Positions 1 to 8,859 of a stretch of 64,000 bases of DNA are shown piece after piece. A program made the position numbers and the translations under genes. This stretch comes from JBBAAP01 sp043808305 (lineage in GTDB: Bacteria; Planctomycetota; MHYJ01; JACQXL01), in NCBI GenBank assembly GCA_043808305.1, contig JAZDFB010000123.1, positions 1 to 64,000 of the forward strand, given 5' to 3'. Below the pieces are notes generated by a model that was not told the DNA's origin, did not search any database, and worked only from the letters and a program-made list of their open reading frames with translations. The first letter of the stretch is position 1, and each line of letters starts with the position of its first letter.

Positions 1-1240
1 TGCCGGCGGCCCTCACCCGGAACTTTAACGATAACCCATTGATATAATGGGTATATATCTGATTCTCGGTAAGCACCTGAGCCTGATACACCGCCACCTC
101 ATCTATCCGGCCGTCAAAATAACTGGTTACAGTAGTAGAGACCGGTTTACCTATCTGCATATCTATAACCCCGCCATTATCCATATTCCAGGTCGTATCA
201 GAGTCACCCTGGGTCGCCCTACCCTGTAAGACACTATCCACATAAAGCGAGATCTCTGACCCGCTCCTGAAACCCACAATATGGTGCCACTTGCCATCGG
301 TAATGGACTGCAAGGAATTGACCGTGGTATCAACCGCTTCGTCTATTAGTGAGTCCGGGTTAGTAAAATCGGAATAAAGCGAGAAAAAAACCTTCTGGTC
401 TGATGCGTTAATCCCTAATTCCCAGCCGGTCTGCGTGTCTGGCGCCGCCCGGACTGCCTTATGGATAATCGTCTGGCCACTGGCGGTATTGGTGGTATTA
501 ATCCAGCATTCAATGGTGAAATTACCCATGACCATATCAAAGTCCCCGTGGTCCGTGACATTTATATAATCCGATTCAGACTGCTTAAATGTCCCGCATT
601 GTTGAAAGACACCATCTGACGGGTTAGATGCAAAGGTTACCAGTCCTCCGCTATTGGTAGTGGTACGCCCTGATTTTGATTCGGTTACATCGCCGTCTAA
701 TTTCCAGAAACCGACCATTCCGCTTTCAGCAGTGGTTAATTGAACCCGATTATCAGTCCACTGGAGTGAATTCCAGGTCTGGGATATGGTATTATCAAAG
801 ACGCGGGAGGTAAAATTGCCGGTAGAATAAAAACCGCCATTGGGTTGGCGGTCCAAGCGCATATAGTCACTGTCAGAATAGGGGGCTATATTGGACACGG
901 TGCCGGTGTACTCTGCCGTGGTATCGTGGATATAGGAGTAAGCCGGATGCTGAATCAGCCGTGCCACGCCGGTTGGGGTTATGATTTCTATGTTCTGAAG
1001 TCCGGATATAGGGTTTGTGGTCGTGTCTAAATCATAAGGCAGTGGTTCTGCCTCCGGCGGACCGAAATACCAGTTCTGAGAGGCGGTATATGCCACCAAA
1101 AAGGCAACGAATACCAGGCAAACGCTTAACAGCACATATTTCATAGTTCGGCTGCCTGTGAAGTTGCAGCCAACTATACCCAGCAGTAATTTCACAAACT
1201 GCCGGAGTAGCGTCCGCCACGAATTATTGTTACTTGTCAT
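1..1240 (-). CDS. Secreted/anchored LamG-domain protein, 3' end cut by window edge
   Basis: About 413 codons are visible and the frame stays open to the window edge. Residues about 12-32 are encoded by a dispersed palindromic repeat; residues 33-55 (starting MKYVLLSVCL) form a signal anchor. Residues about 175-395 read as a concanavalin-like LamG jelly roll: GFWKLDGD, NFTIECWI, DGKWHHIVGF and RIDEVAVY are the usual landmarks of LamG_3, a fold that binds carbohydrate or protein ligands outside the cell. The ATG chosen has AAAAGGA about 9 nt upstream, while the next Met (residue 33, probably the ancestral start) has no Shine-Dalgarno. The exact ligand and the missing C-terminus are unknown. Confidence 0.8.
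   Translation of the reverse strand, partial: MTSNNNSWRTLLRQFVKLLLGIVGCNFTGSRTMKYVLLSVCLVFVAFLVAYTASQNWYFGPPEAEPLPYDLDTTTNPISGLQNIEIITPTGVARLIQHPAYSYIHDTTAEYTGTVSNIAPYSDSDYMRLDRQPNGGFYSTGNFTSRVFDNTISQTWNSLQWTDNRVQLTTAESGMVGFWKLDGDVTESKSGRTTTNSGGLVTFASNPSDGVFQQCGTFKQSESDYINVTDHGDFDMVMGNFTIECWINTTNTASGQTIIHKAVRAAPDTQTGWELGINASDQKVFFSLYSDFTNPDSLIDEAVDTTVNSLQSITDGKWHHIVGFRSGSEISLYVDSVLQGRATQGDSDTTWNMDNGGVIDMQIGKPVSTTVTSYFDGRIDEVAVYQAQVLTENQIYTHYINGLSLKFRVRAAG
1143..1206 (-). repeat. Double-hairpin palindromic repeat, copy A (inside a coding region)
   Basis: Read on the minus strand, a weak hairpin (GGCAGTTTGTG...TACTGCTG) is followed by a strong one pairing ATAGTTGGCTGC with GCAGCCGAACTAT. The copy is read in frame and gives the protein string GIVGCNFTGSRT ahead of the signal anchor of the LamG protein. 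The same string is encoded by the copy at 46469-46537. Confidence 0.85.
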
Positions 1241-1660
1241 ATTTTTTATTCCTTTTCCCCTCTCTGCTTATATTGTAAGCAATCGCCGTGCCAGAGGTTA
1301 AATTACCAGCCACAAAGGCACAGAGGACACTGAGAAAAAAATAGAAAATATGTTTTAAAGTATTATTATCTTCAAAACCGTCTAAAATGGTTCATAATTT
1401 ATCAATTAACCTAAAAAACCTTCCTAATTCTCTATTAACTCCGTGTCTCCGTGGCAAATAGAATGGTTCATTTGTTACTGAGAAGTAACATTTTTTACTA
1501 TTTCGTAATGGTAACAAAACTCCGTATTTTTCTGGAACTATGGCTAAAACAGACTCAAATCTGCATTTAAATGATGATTCAGCCTAAAAAATACAAAAAA
1601 AGAGGGGGTAGGTATCCTATCTAGGGGTAAGGGGTAGGGGTATCAATCGGAAGCCGTATG

Positions 1661-1924
1661 CACCGGCTCCCGGTCGGATACGCAACAACTCCTTATCGGT
1701 AATGTAATGGCTCTTGGTCGGATTGACAACGGCTTCTTATCAGGAATGCACCGGCTTCTGGTCGGATTAGCAACGGCTTCTTATCAGGAAAGCATCGGAT
1801 TCTGGTCGGATTAATCACGGCTTCTGGTTGGATTGACACCGGATTCTGGCCGGATTGACAACGGCTTCCTATCAGGAATACATCGGTTCCTGGTCGGGTA
1901 TGCAACGAATCCCTATCAGTTTTG
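1661..1924. repeat. Tandem array of twelve 22-bp units
   Basis: Twelve consecutive units of exactly 22 bp can be laid out without gaps. Two unit types occur: type A contains the core CTGGTCGGATT and type B the core CTTATCAGGAA; all begin with a form of CAMCGG. Going left to right the order is A B A B A B A A A B A B, so the array mostly has a 44-bp higher-order period. There are no unique spacers, so it is not a CRISPR. It directly follows a G-tract stretch. A short minus-strand frame through it is only repeat translation. Confidence 0.9.
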
Positions 1925-2216
1925 ACTGAAAGCGGAACTCCCCCAAAATTTTTCTATTTTCTGTCGGTAAACTGGAGGGGGAGTCCCCCACCCATCCTTA
2001 TCACTACCCTTACGGTCTATGGTCATAAGGGGTGGCGTCTGTAATATAAACAAACGGCATCTGTTTGGGAAACAGGCCGTATTTGGAATACAAACAGGCG
2101 TTGTCCATTATAATCTTACTGTTTTATACTAATGATAAGGGGTGGCCTTGGTTATCAAGCTAAACCGTATCGGTTGATAAAAGACTACGGTATGTCTGAA
2201 TAATGCTGAAATTCAT

Positions 2217-2283
2217 GGTTCGGCTGTTTGAGTGCAACAAATTATACTCTGGCAGTTTGAAGAATGAATTAGAGCTACTGCCT
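2217..2283. repeat. Double-hairpin palindromic repeat, copy D (rearranged)
   Basis: It contains the landmarks GTTCGGCTGTTTGAGTG, ACTCTGGCAGTTTGA and AGAGCTACTGCCTCCC, shared with the copy inside the secretin gene and the one at 56894-56982. The two hairpins appear partly shuffled, so this copy looks degenerate. Confidence 0.65.
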
Positions 2284-2386
2284 CCCGTTAGGGATAAATC
2301 TCCTTTGCCCCTATGAGCGGGACTGCCGGCGGGCTTGTCGCTAACAGCCGATGGATAATATCGGTACTGATCCGCGAAAATTCCTG

Positions 2387-2415
2387 CCCCGTTAGAGGCA
2401 TTTCCTCTAATGGGG
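2387..2415. terminator. Hairpin after the coiled-coil gene
   Basis: A 12-bp near-perfect inverted repeat, CCCCGTTAGAGG with CCTCTAATGGGG and a 5-nt spacer, lies 27 bp beyond the stop codon of the minus-strand operon. No clear T-run follows on that strand, so it may be a processing or stabilising hairpin rather than a classical terminator. A sister palindrome with the same arms sits at 37533-37560. Confidence 0.55.
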
Positions 2416-2442
2416 TGAACGTCCTATTTTATTGCTACGGGT

Positions 2443-5400
2443 TTATCTCAACCCGCTCTTGGGATCCTTAATCCGTTTCTGGCACCCTTCAAGCCATTTT
2501 TCCACCTTAGCGCGGTCCTGGGAGTCGGCCGGGGCCAGTTCCAGGTATTTGCTATATGCGCTGATGGCCCTTGAGGGATTATCCAGGAACTCATCATAAA
2601 CCAAGCCCATATTGTGATAAATAGCCGGGTCTTTCGGGTTAAGGGTCAACGCCTGTTCATATTCCCTGATGGCTTCGTCAAACATCCGGCTCTTTACATA
2701 TGCTTCGCCCAGGTTATAGTGGAAAGCCGACCTCTCTTTGGTCATAGTCTCTTCTATAAACCTGATTTTGTCATTGGCTTCTTTAAGCCGTTTTACATAA
2801 TCGCTTTCTATGTTCTGCATACGCTGTTGAATCTTGTTCTCTATATCCAGTTTTACCGCGGCCAATTCTTTAGCCAGGTCGGCATTACGCTGCCTCAGGT
2901 CGGTTTCTGATGTTTGGGTGGCCTTGAGCCGCTGTTCAGTCTCATCAAGTTTGGCGGCCAGGGCGGTCTTTTCCTTGCGTTCCTTGTCTATGGCCGCCTG
3001 CATATCTGTTTCCAGGGTTTTAAGCTGGCTCTGGAGGGTGGTAACCGCCTTATTAAGATTATCATTCTTTACCGTCAGTTCCGAGGTCTGCCAGGTTAAT
3101 GTCTGGATGGTTCCTTTGGCCGTATTCAAGTCGTTTGTCGCTGTAAATTTGCCGTCCCTTTCTTTTCTAATCTGTTCGCCCAGTTCGTACTCCCTGGCTT
3201 TGGAACTGCTTTCCAGCGCGGAAAGCTCCTTTTGCAATTGGTCATTCCTTTCCTTTGAAAGGTTAGATTCCTTGGTTACAGCCGCTAACTGCTCGTTTGT
3301 CTTGGTCAGCTGTTCTTCGGCGGCTTTCTTATCCTTCCTGGCATCGGACAAGGATTTGCTGATTTCTGCCGCCTGGGCGGTCAGGCCGGTTACCTGGGAA
3401 TTGAAACCGGCGTTTTCCTTGGCCAGCCGATCATTATCCTTGGCCAGATTACCTCTTTCTTCCTTTGTTTTAGTTAAATCCTTCGTTGCTTCGTCAAGCT
3501 GTTTCACCTGTATTTCAAGTTTGTCCTGGATTGACTTAAGCTCGTCGGCAAGCTTTGTCTTTTCTATCTCGGTATCCTTGCTCTTTCTTTCCAGCGCCGT
3601 ATAGTTCTTGTCCAGACTCTTGTTGGTTTCTTCCCAGCGTTTTACATCCTTTTCCAGGGAAACCGCCTTATCCTGTGAGAAACGCAATTGGGAAGCGTTA
3701 TCATCTCGTTCGGAAATCGCTTTTCTAAGTTTCTCGTTTAAGTCATTGGTCCGCTTCCGGAGTTCCTCATCCTGGGCGGTAATTTGCTTGGACTGCGAAA
3801 TATCCTTTGCTTCATACTCCGTTATCCTGGTGTTCAATGAAGCAATCTGAGTGCTGTTCAAAGCCAGCTCCTGAATCATCGCCCTTATTTTTCCGGACTG
3901 CTCGTCATTCTTTGTTCTAAGTTCTTTGTTAGCCGCCTCCGAAGTCTTTTCGGAATCTTTAAGCGCCGCAATCTGCTCTTTGACCACGGCAAGGTCTTCT
4001 GTTTTTTGTTTTATTTCCCTGGATGTTTCTGATTCTAATTTGGATTTCTCGTCAGACACCTTTTTTAACTCTGACTGAGTTTTGCCTGATTGCTCTTTAA
4101 CCCGGGCCAATTCGTCGGTTGTCTCCTGTATTTTGACGGTTGCGGCCAACAACTTGTCGTCGGTCTCTTTCAATTTATCCTTATTTTCTTTCAATTCCTG
4201 GCTGTAAGCCGACTCGGCCTTGAATTTTTCATCGCTTATTTTCTTGGCTTCGGCTTCGCTCTTGGCCAATAATCCCTTGACCTTTTCTAATTCCGAAGCC
4301 GTCAGCTCAAACTGCTTGGTCCTTACATCTAAATTACCCTGAATTTCCTGCAGTTTGTTCTTGGCGTCCTTGATATCCTGGGCATACACAGCGTCTGTTT
4401 TCGCCTTATCATCGAAAAACTTCTTTATTTCAGATTCCTTTTGGGCCAATAATCCGCTGGTCTTTTCAAGCTCCGCTGCGGTTTCATCCAGCTGCTTGCT
4501 TTTCGCATCTAAATTCACCTGGACACCCTGTAGTTTAATATTATTATCCTTGGTATCCTTGGCATAAGCGGAGCTGATCTTTTCCTTTTCTTCTGATATT
4601 CCCTTTAAATCTGATTCGCTCTTAGCCAGTAACCCTTTAACCTTTTCTAATTCCGAAGCGGTCAACTCAAATTGCTTGGATTTTATATTTAAGTTCCCCT
4701 GGATCTCCTGCAGATACTTTTTGGTTGCTTTGATCTCCTGGGTATAACCAGCATTAGCTTTTGCATTTTCTTCGGAAGTATTCTTAAGCTCCGCCTCGGT
4801 TACGGTAAGCTGTCCTTCTGCTTTTTCAGATCTGGCATTGGCTTCCTGAAGCTTTTCTTTGGTTATATTCAGCTCTTGCTTTAAATCGGCCGTCTTTTGT
4901 TCCGATTCCTTTTTCTCCGATGCTAATTCCTTATTCTTGGCTTCGGCTATCTCTAAAGATTTATTCAGGGCGCTGACCTGGTCCCCGGCATCCGCTAATG
5001 CCTGTTTGCTGGCCTTAAGATCCGCCTCAAGCACCATGCTCTTTTGCTGGTTATCGGTTAACAGCTTCTGGACCACCGCCACCTGGCTGTTCAGGGCCGT
5101 TATCTGATTAGTAGAGAATTTCAGCTCGTCCTGGGACGCTTTTAACTCGCCTTTAAGTGTTTCTTTCCCCCGGTTGGCGCTGATTATTTCATCCTTCAGT
5201 TTCAGCTGTTCAACCGTTGATTTGTCTTTCTCGGCCAGCAGTTCGTCCCGGGCGATGTCTTTTTCCTGCATCAGTTTCTTTATCCGGACTTCCGAATCTG
5301 CCTCTGTTTTCTTGTTGTATTCAACCTGTACCTGTAAATCCTTGGACAGGCGCGTTACATTCTTATCAGCGCTGTCTTTATCCCGGGCTAAATTGGCTGC

Positions 5401-6297
5401 CTGCTCTTCCAGCTTGGCCGATTTCTCGTAATATTTGGCCTTTTCGGCTTTCTCCGCCTTGAGCTGTGTTTCCAGCCCGGCTATGTCTTTGGTGTATTGG
5501 GCTATCTTCTCGGACGACTCCTGCTGTTGCTTGGTAAACTGTGCCTGTTTGCTCTCGGCTTCTTTGAGCTTGGCGCTTATTGCAGCGTCAATTGCCGCCA
5601 GGTCGGATTTTTCCTTAGCCAGAACCGCTGTTTTTGCCTTTTCATCCTTGAGGTCATTCATAAATCTGGCTTTTTCATCCTGTTCGTTTTTCAGCTGTTT
5701 TTCGAAGCCGGCTGATTTCCTTTCCAACAGCGTTTTCTCATCGGACACCTGCGTTAATTCGGTTTTGGCCCGCTGGTATTCGCTCCTGAAAGTATCGCGT
5801 TCTTTTTGCACCTGCTGGATCATTTCCTTGAGCATAGCGAGCTCTTTGGTAATCTTGGCTTTTTCCAATTCTATTGAAGAAACCAGGTCTTGCCTGATAC
5901 TCTCTCTTATGTCATCGGTCTTGACTTCAAGCTTAGTTTTGTAGTTATCAACCTCTTCACGGGCTTTTTTCAAATCAACCCGGGCGGTTTCCAGTTCCTT
6001 TTTAACGGCCTCTTTCTCGGAAATCGCCTGTTCAACCCGGGTGCTATAAGCCGAAGACTCCTTTTCCATGGTCTGATTCTTGGCAAAAAGGCTGGTCATC
6101 CTTTCGGCCAGCTGGGTATTTTCCAATTTAAGCCTGTTTAAATCGTTCTCTTGGGCGCTGGTCTTTTCGCCGGACGTCTTTTCCTGCGCGGCCAGCTGGG
6201 CCTTGGTCTTGGATAACGAATCCATAAAGATAAAACAGAGCACGTTAACGACAACCAGGTAGATTAAGAATACCCCGACAATAATATTACGCACCAT
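2443..6297 (-). CDS. Giant membrane-anchored coiled-coil protein with C-terminal TPRs
   Basis: The protein has 1284 residues. Residues about 4-27 are one transmembrane anchor, residues about 30-1180 an almost unbroken Lys/Glu/Gln-rich coiled coil, and residues about 1190-1275 TPR repeats (NLGEAYVKSRMFDEAIREYE, then YHNMGLVYDEF). The coiled coil has an internal duplication: SELEKVKGLLAKSE-like segments occur three times at about 80-100-residue steps. A strong AAGGAGGA sits 5 nt before the ATG. It is the last gene of the secretin operon, 25 bp after the secretin stop. I infer a long spacer, tether or scaffold that spans the envelope and docks partners through its TPR end; no catalytic motif is visible. 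I know no named family of this build. Confidence 0.85.
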   Translation of the reverse strand: MVRNIIVGVFLIYLVVVNVLCFIFMDSLSKTKAQLAAQEKTSGEKTSAQENDLNRLKLENTQLAERMTSLFAKNQTMEKESSAYSTRVEQAISEKEAVKKELETARVDLKKAREEVDNYKTKLEVKTDDIRESIRQDLVSSIELEKAKITKELAMLKEMIQQVQKERDTFRSEYQRAKTELTQVSDEKTLLERKSAGFEKQLKNEQDEKARFMNDLKDEKAKTAVLAKEKSDLAAIDAAISAKLKEAESKQAQFTKQQQESSEKIAQYTKDIAGLETQLKAEKAEKAKYYEKSAKLEEQAANLARDKDSADKNVTRLSKDLQVQVEYNKKTEADSEVRIKKLMQEKDIARDELLAEKDKSTVEQLKLKDEIISANRGKETLKGELKASQDELKFSTNQITALNSQVAVVQKLLTDNQQKSMVLEADLKASKQALADAGDQVSALNKSLEIAEAKNKELASEKKESEQKTADLKQELNITKEKLQEANARSEKAEGQLTVTEAELKNTSEENAKANAGYTQEIKATKKYLQEIQGNLNIKSKQFELTASELEKVKGLLAKSESDLKGISEEKEKISSAYAKDTKDNNIKLQGVQVNLDAKSKQLDETAAELEKTSGLLAQKESEIKKFFDDKAKTDAVYAQDIKDAKNKLQEIQGNLDVRTKQFELTASELEKVKGLLAKSEAEAKKISDEKFKAESAYSQELKENKDKLKETDDKLLAATVKIQETTDELARVKEQSGKTQSELKKVSDEKSKLESETSREIKQKTEDLAVVKEQIAALKDSEKTSEAANKELRTKNDEQSGKIRAMIQELALNSTQIASLNTRITEYEAKDISQSKQITAQDEELRKRTNDLNEKLRKAISERDDNASQLRFSQDKAVSLEKDVKRWEETNKSLDKNYTALERKSKDTEIEKTKLADELKSIQDKLEIQVKQLDEATKDLTKTKEERGNLAKDNDRLAKENAGFNSQVTGLTAQAAEISKSLSDARKDKKAAEEQLTKTNEQLAAVTKESNLSKERNDQLQKELSALESSSKAREYELGEQIRKERDGKFTATNDLNTAKGTIQTLTWQTSELTVKNDNLNKAVTTLQSQLKTLETDMQAAIDKERKEKTALAAKLDETEQRLKATQTSETDLRQRNADLAKELAAVKLDIENKIQQRMQNIESDYVKRLKEANDKIRFIEETMTKERSAFHYNLGEAYVKSRMFDEAIREYEQALTLNPKDPAIYHNMGLVYDEFLDNPSRAISAYSKYLELAPADSQDRAKVEKWLEGCQKRIKDPKSGLR

Positions 6298-6322
6298 AAG
6301 AATCCTCCTTCAAATTTGTGAT

Positions 6323-8095
6323 TTATTTAATAGGCTTTAGTTCCTTTAATTTTTTATCCATCAGCTCTTCCAGTTCTTTTTTCTTGGAAAGAATCGACGC
6401 ATCAACGTCGCCTGATATAATATACGGCGTAAGGAATATAACCGTTTCTGTTTTAGCCGTAGTTTCGACAGTCGAACCGAAAAGCATGCCGATTATCGGT
6501 ATCTGCGACAGGATGGGCACGCCGTTCTTCTGGCTTTGTTTTTCGTCCTTAATCAGGCCGGCAATAACTATGGTCACGCCGTCTTTGACCATAACAACCG
6601 TATCGGTAGTGGCTTTTTCCACAATCGGTATGATATTTCCGCTGGAAGTCTGCACCTGTTTGGTGACCGATGATATCTCGGGTTTTATTTTCATCTCCAC
6701 AAACCCGTCCTCATTAATGATCGGCGTCACTTCCAGCAGAATGCCCACATCTTCAAACTGGACGCTTTCCGAACTGGTGGTTGATGCTTGGGTTTGGGTT
6801 GTGGTTACGGTTACATAAGCCTCTTTGGAACCAACCATAAACTTAGCCGGCTTGTCCTGCATGGCAATCAGCCTGGGCGCGGAAATCATCTTGTTGGCTC
6901 CGAACGCCTGCAAAGCCTTTAACACCAGCTGGTAATGCGTTGCCGGAATAGTGCCAATCTGGGCAGAGAGATTAGTCACTTTGCCTATAGTGCCGGCCAT
7001 CGGGAACGTGCCGACAAACTTAGCATCTTCCCATTTTGAATATTTCGAGAAAACCTGCTGCCAGTCAATGCCCATAGAAAACTCATTGCTCAGAACAATC
7101 TGTATCATTTTAGTTTCGATCAGCACCTGCCTGGGTTTTCCGTCCAGCGCTTTTATCAGCGTGGCTATATTATCCATATTCCGCGGTGCGTCGTTTACAA
7201 TTAAGCGGTTCATCCGCTCGTCCACCTTTATCTCGCCGTAGCCTTCCTTGGTCAGAGCTTTGGTTACGGCATCCATAATGTCTTTTACCCGGGCGTATTT
7301 CAGCTCAAATATCCTTGTTTCAAAAGGCACGTCTAACCGCTTTATGACGTCGTCGATCTGGACGAATTTGTCAGGCACATCCATAACGATTAAGGTTCCG
7401 GTCCCTTCATCCTCGATTATTTTGCCTATCTGGGCGGTTTTTATGCTATCCAGGAAAGACCTCATTTTTTTAGCCGAGATATTTTGCAGGCGGTATGTCT
7501 TTATGATGCGCCGGCTGTTATACGCATCACCGTATATAAGCTGGTACTCGGCTTCGGTCATGATATTAATAATATTGCCTTTTATCTCCTTGGCCAGCTT
7601 GTTGGTAATCAGCGCTATCTCCAGGGCGTCTCCGATAGTCACTTTGTCAAGCAAAAACGTCAGTGAACCGGCGACTTCTTTGGTGGCTACAATATTAAGA
7701 TTGCTCAGCTTTTGAACCGCAGTTAAAAAATCCTTTATGTTTATTTCTTTGACCTTGAGCGAAAACATCTTGGATAAGCCTTCCTGTATTTTGGGGTCAA
7801 GCGGCGGCTGGAAGGTCGTTATCTGGTCAGGCTGGTCGCGGAAACCGGTCGGCTGACCTTTGGCCTTGTCATTGCCGGCGGTTATAGGACCGCCTAAAAC
7901 CGCCAGGCCTATCATAACCACGCAACACAGAAGTATACACTGGCAGTTTGAGCGTAGCGAATTAGAGCTACTGCCTCCCGTGGGACTGCCAAGTATAGTC
8001 GGCTGCAACTTCTCCCGCTGCGGCGGGATGCCGCTCCGCGAATACAACGCAACAGGCAACCGAACTATAATTCTCATACTCATACAGTTTCTCAC
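6323..8095 (-). CDS. Secretin (GspD/PilQ superfamily) outer-membrane channel
   Basis: This should be the ring-forming outer-membrane pore of a type II secretion or type IV pilus-like machine. In order: a signal region interrupted by a palindromic repeat (residues about 10-50), a hydrophobic stretch CILLCCVVMIGLAVL (about 53-67), an N0/STN-like domain (about 105-190), two ring-building secretin_N domains (about 195-330) and the beta-barrel secretin domain (about 385-560) with VGILLEVTPIINEDGFVEM, VMVKDGVTIVIAGLI and the closing GVPILSQIPIIGMLFG. The start overlaps the GspC-like stop (TGGTGA); GTG at 8095 or the ATG codons 4 and 6 codons later are all possible. The family assignment is firm; the exact machine is not. 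Confidence 0.9.
   Translation of the reverse strand: MRNCMSMRIIVRLPVALYSRSGIPPQREKLQPTILGSPTGGSSSNSLRSNCQCILLCCVVMIGLAVLGGPITAGNDKAKGQPTGFRDQPDQITTFQPPLDPKIQEGLSKMFSLKVKEINIKDFLTAVQKLSNLNIVATKEVAGSLTFLLDKVTIGDALEIALITNKLAKEIKGNIINIMTEAEYQLIYGDAYNSRRIIKTYRLQNISAKKMRSFLDSIKTAQIGKIIEDEGTGTLIVMDVPDKFVQIDDVIKRLDVPFETRIFELKYARVKDIMDAVTKALTKEGYGEIKVDERMNRLIVNDAPRNMDNIATLIKALDGKPRQVLIETKMIQIVLSNEFSMGIDWQQVFSKYSKWEDAKFVGTFPMAGTIGKVTNLSAQIGTIPATHYQLVLKALQAFGANKMISAPRLIAMQDKPAKFMVGSKEAYVTVTTTQTQASTTSSESVQFEDVGILLEVTPIINEDGFVEMKIKPEISSVTKQVQTSSGNIIPIVEKATTDTVVMVKDGVTIVIAGLIKDEKQSQKNGVPILSQIPIIGMLFGSTVETTAKTETVIFLTPYIISGDVDASILSKKKELEELMDKKLKELKPIK
7939..8069. repeat. Double-hairpin palindromic repeat, copy C, inside the secretin signal region
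   Basis: Hairpin 1 pairs CTGGCAGT with ACTGCCAAG; hairpin 2 pairs TATAGTCGGCTGC with GGCAACCGAACTATA and has gained an inner CCCGCTGCGGCGGG stem. The whole 131-bp block is translated on the minus strand without a stop and adds about 43 residues between the basic start (MRIIVR) and the hydrophobic core of the secretin signal peptide. Confidence 0.85.
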
Positions 8096-8853
8096 CAGTT
8101 CGCTATAATTTCAGATTGTTCCTGCTCATACTGCAGGATTATCTTTTCTTTGGTTATCTGTTTTATGGTTATGGTGATCTTTTCCGGAACTTCGCTCACC
8201 TGCACCTTGGTATCAAAAGTTTCACCTTCCCGGAGACAATGGGTTATCTGTGTAGTGCCGTCTATGTTATCCTCAATCATCACCATGGGTGGAGCCGGGT
8301 CCCAGTTTATACCGACAATTTTAAAGTGTTTGGTTGCTTCGTTTAGAACCGTTTTAGCCGGCTGGGGAACCACCTCAGGTGTCTGGGTCACGGCTTTTAC
8401 GTCAGTTTTCTGAGGCGGCGTAACTATCTGGGGCGGATTAAATATATCGCGCGCTTCTATGTATTTAAGATATTCGGCCACATCTATATTTTCGGGCGGC
8501 TGGGCAATATTGCCGCCGTCCGGCGCGGGCGGCTTGCCGACATCAGGCACCGTCGCATTGGCAAATCCCCAGACTAAGTAACCAGTCAGAGTTATCATTA
8601 TTGTTACCAACAACCTGTTAATCAATTTTATCACCCCGCCGCCGCCCGGGGTTACGCCCATCATACCGACCAACCTGCGACCGGCACTTTTAAGTCCGCC
8701 GGACTTTGCCAGCTTGAGTGCGGGCAATAACATCTCGCCAGACGCCACACTTGTTGATATCGGAACCGACGCTGTTGGATCGGACGGATGGCCTTCTATT
8801 AACTTAAGCAGTTGCTCTTCGGGGGTCAGATTGTTTCCGGATTTTTCTGCCAT
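8092..8853 (-). CDS. GspC/PilP-like inner-membrane coupling protein
   Basis: The protein has 253 residues: a cytoplasmic N-terminus, one transmembrane helix (about 80-100, LLVTIMITLTGYLVWGF), a Pro-rich periplasmic linker and a small C-terminal domain (about 165-250) beginning HFKIVGINWDPAPPMVMIED. This layout and the KIVGI..PMVMIED..G.T strand pattern match the homology-region domain of GspC and PilP, which links inner-membrane parts to the secretin N0 domain. Its stop overlaps the secretin start by 4 bp, and the ATPase gene ends 6 bp upstream, so the three are probably translated together. GspC and PilP cannot be told apart here. Confidence 0.75.
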   Translation of the reverse strand: MAEKSGNNLTPEEQLLKLIEGHPSDPTASVPISTSVASGEMLLPALKLAKSGGLKSAGRRLVGMMGVTPGGGGVIKLINRLLVTIMITLTGYLVWGFANATVPDVGKPPAPDGGNIAQPPENIDVAEYLKYIEARDIFNPPQIVTPPQKTDVKAVTQTPEVVPQPAKTVLNEATKHFKIVGINWDPAPPMVMIEDNIDGTTQITHCLREGETFDTKVQVSEVPEKITITIKQITKEKIILQYEQEQSEIIANW

Positions 8854-8859
8854 ATTGAA

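Larger units (their letters stand above)
1241..2442. other. Gene-free spacer between LamG gene and coiled-coil gene
   Basis: No convincing gene lies here. The spacer holds a cacaaaggcacagagg-type dispersed sequence near 1312, a small inverted repeat GTTAC-tgagaa-GTAAC near 1474, a G-tract stretch at about 1602-1640 built of GGGGTA-like units, the 22-bp tandem array, a GGGGGAGTCCCCC palindrome near 1978, a duplicated ATAAGGGGTGGC motif (about 2024 and 2137), a palindromic repeat copy and a hairpin just after the coiled-coil gene. Confidence 0.7.

Noticed and set aside
1693..1905. 70-codon minus-strand frame
   Set aside because: It is only the translation of the 22-bp tandem repeats.
1661..1924. 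CRISPR array
   Set aside because: Units are contiguous with no unique spacers, and no cas genes are present.
2614..6262. Many plus-strand frames opposite the coiled-coil gene, up to 256 codons
   Set aside because: They are antisense shadows of a Lys/Glu-rich coding region, with low-complexity Ser/Leu/Phe content and no ribosome sites.
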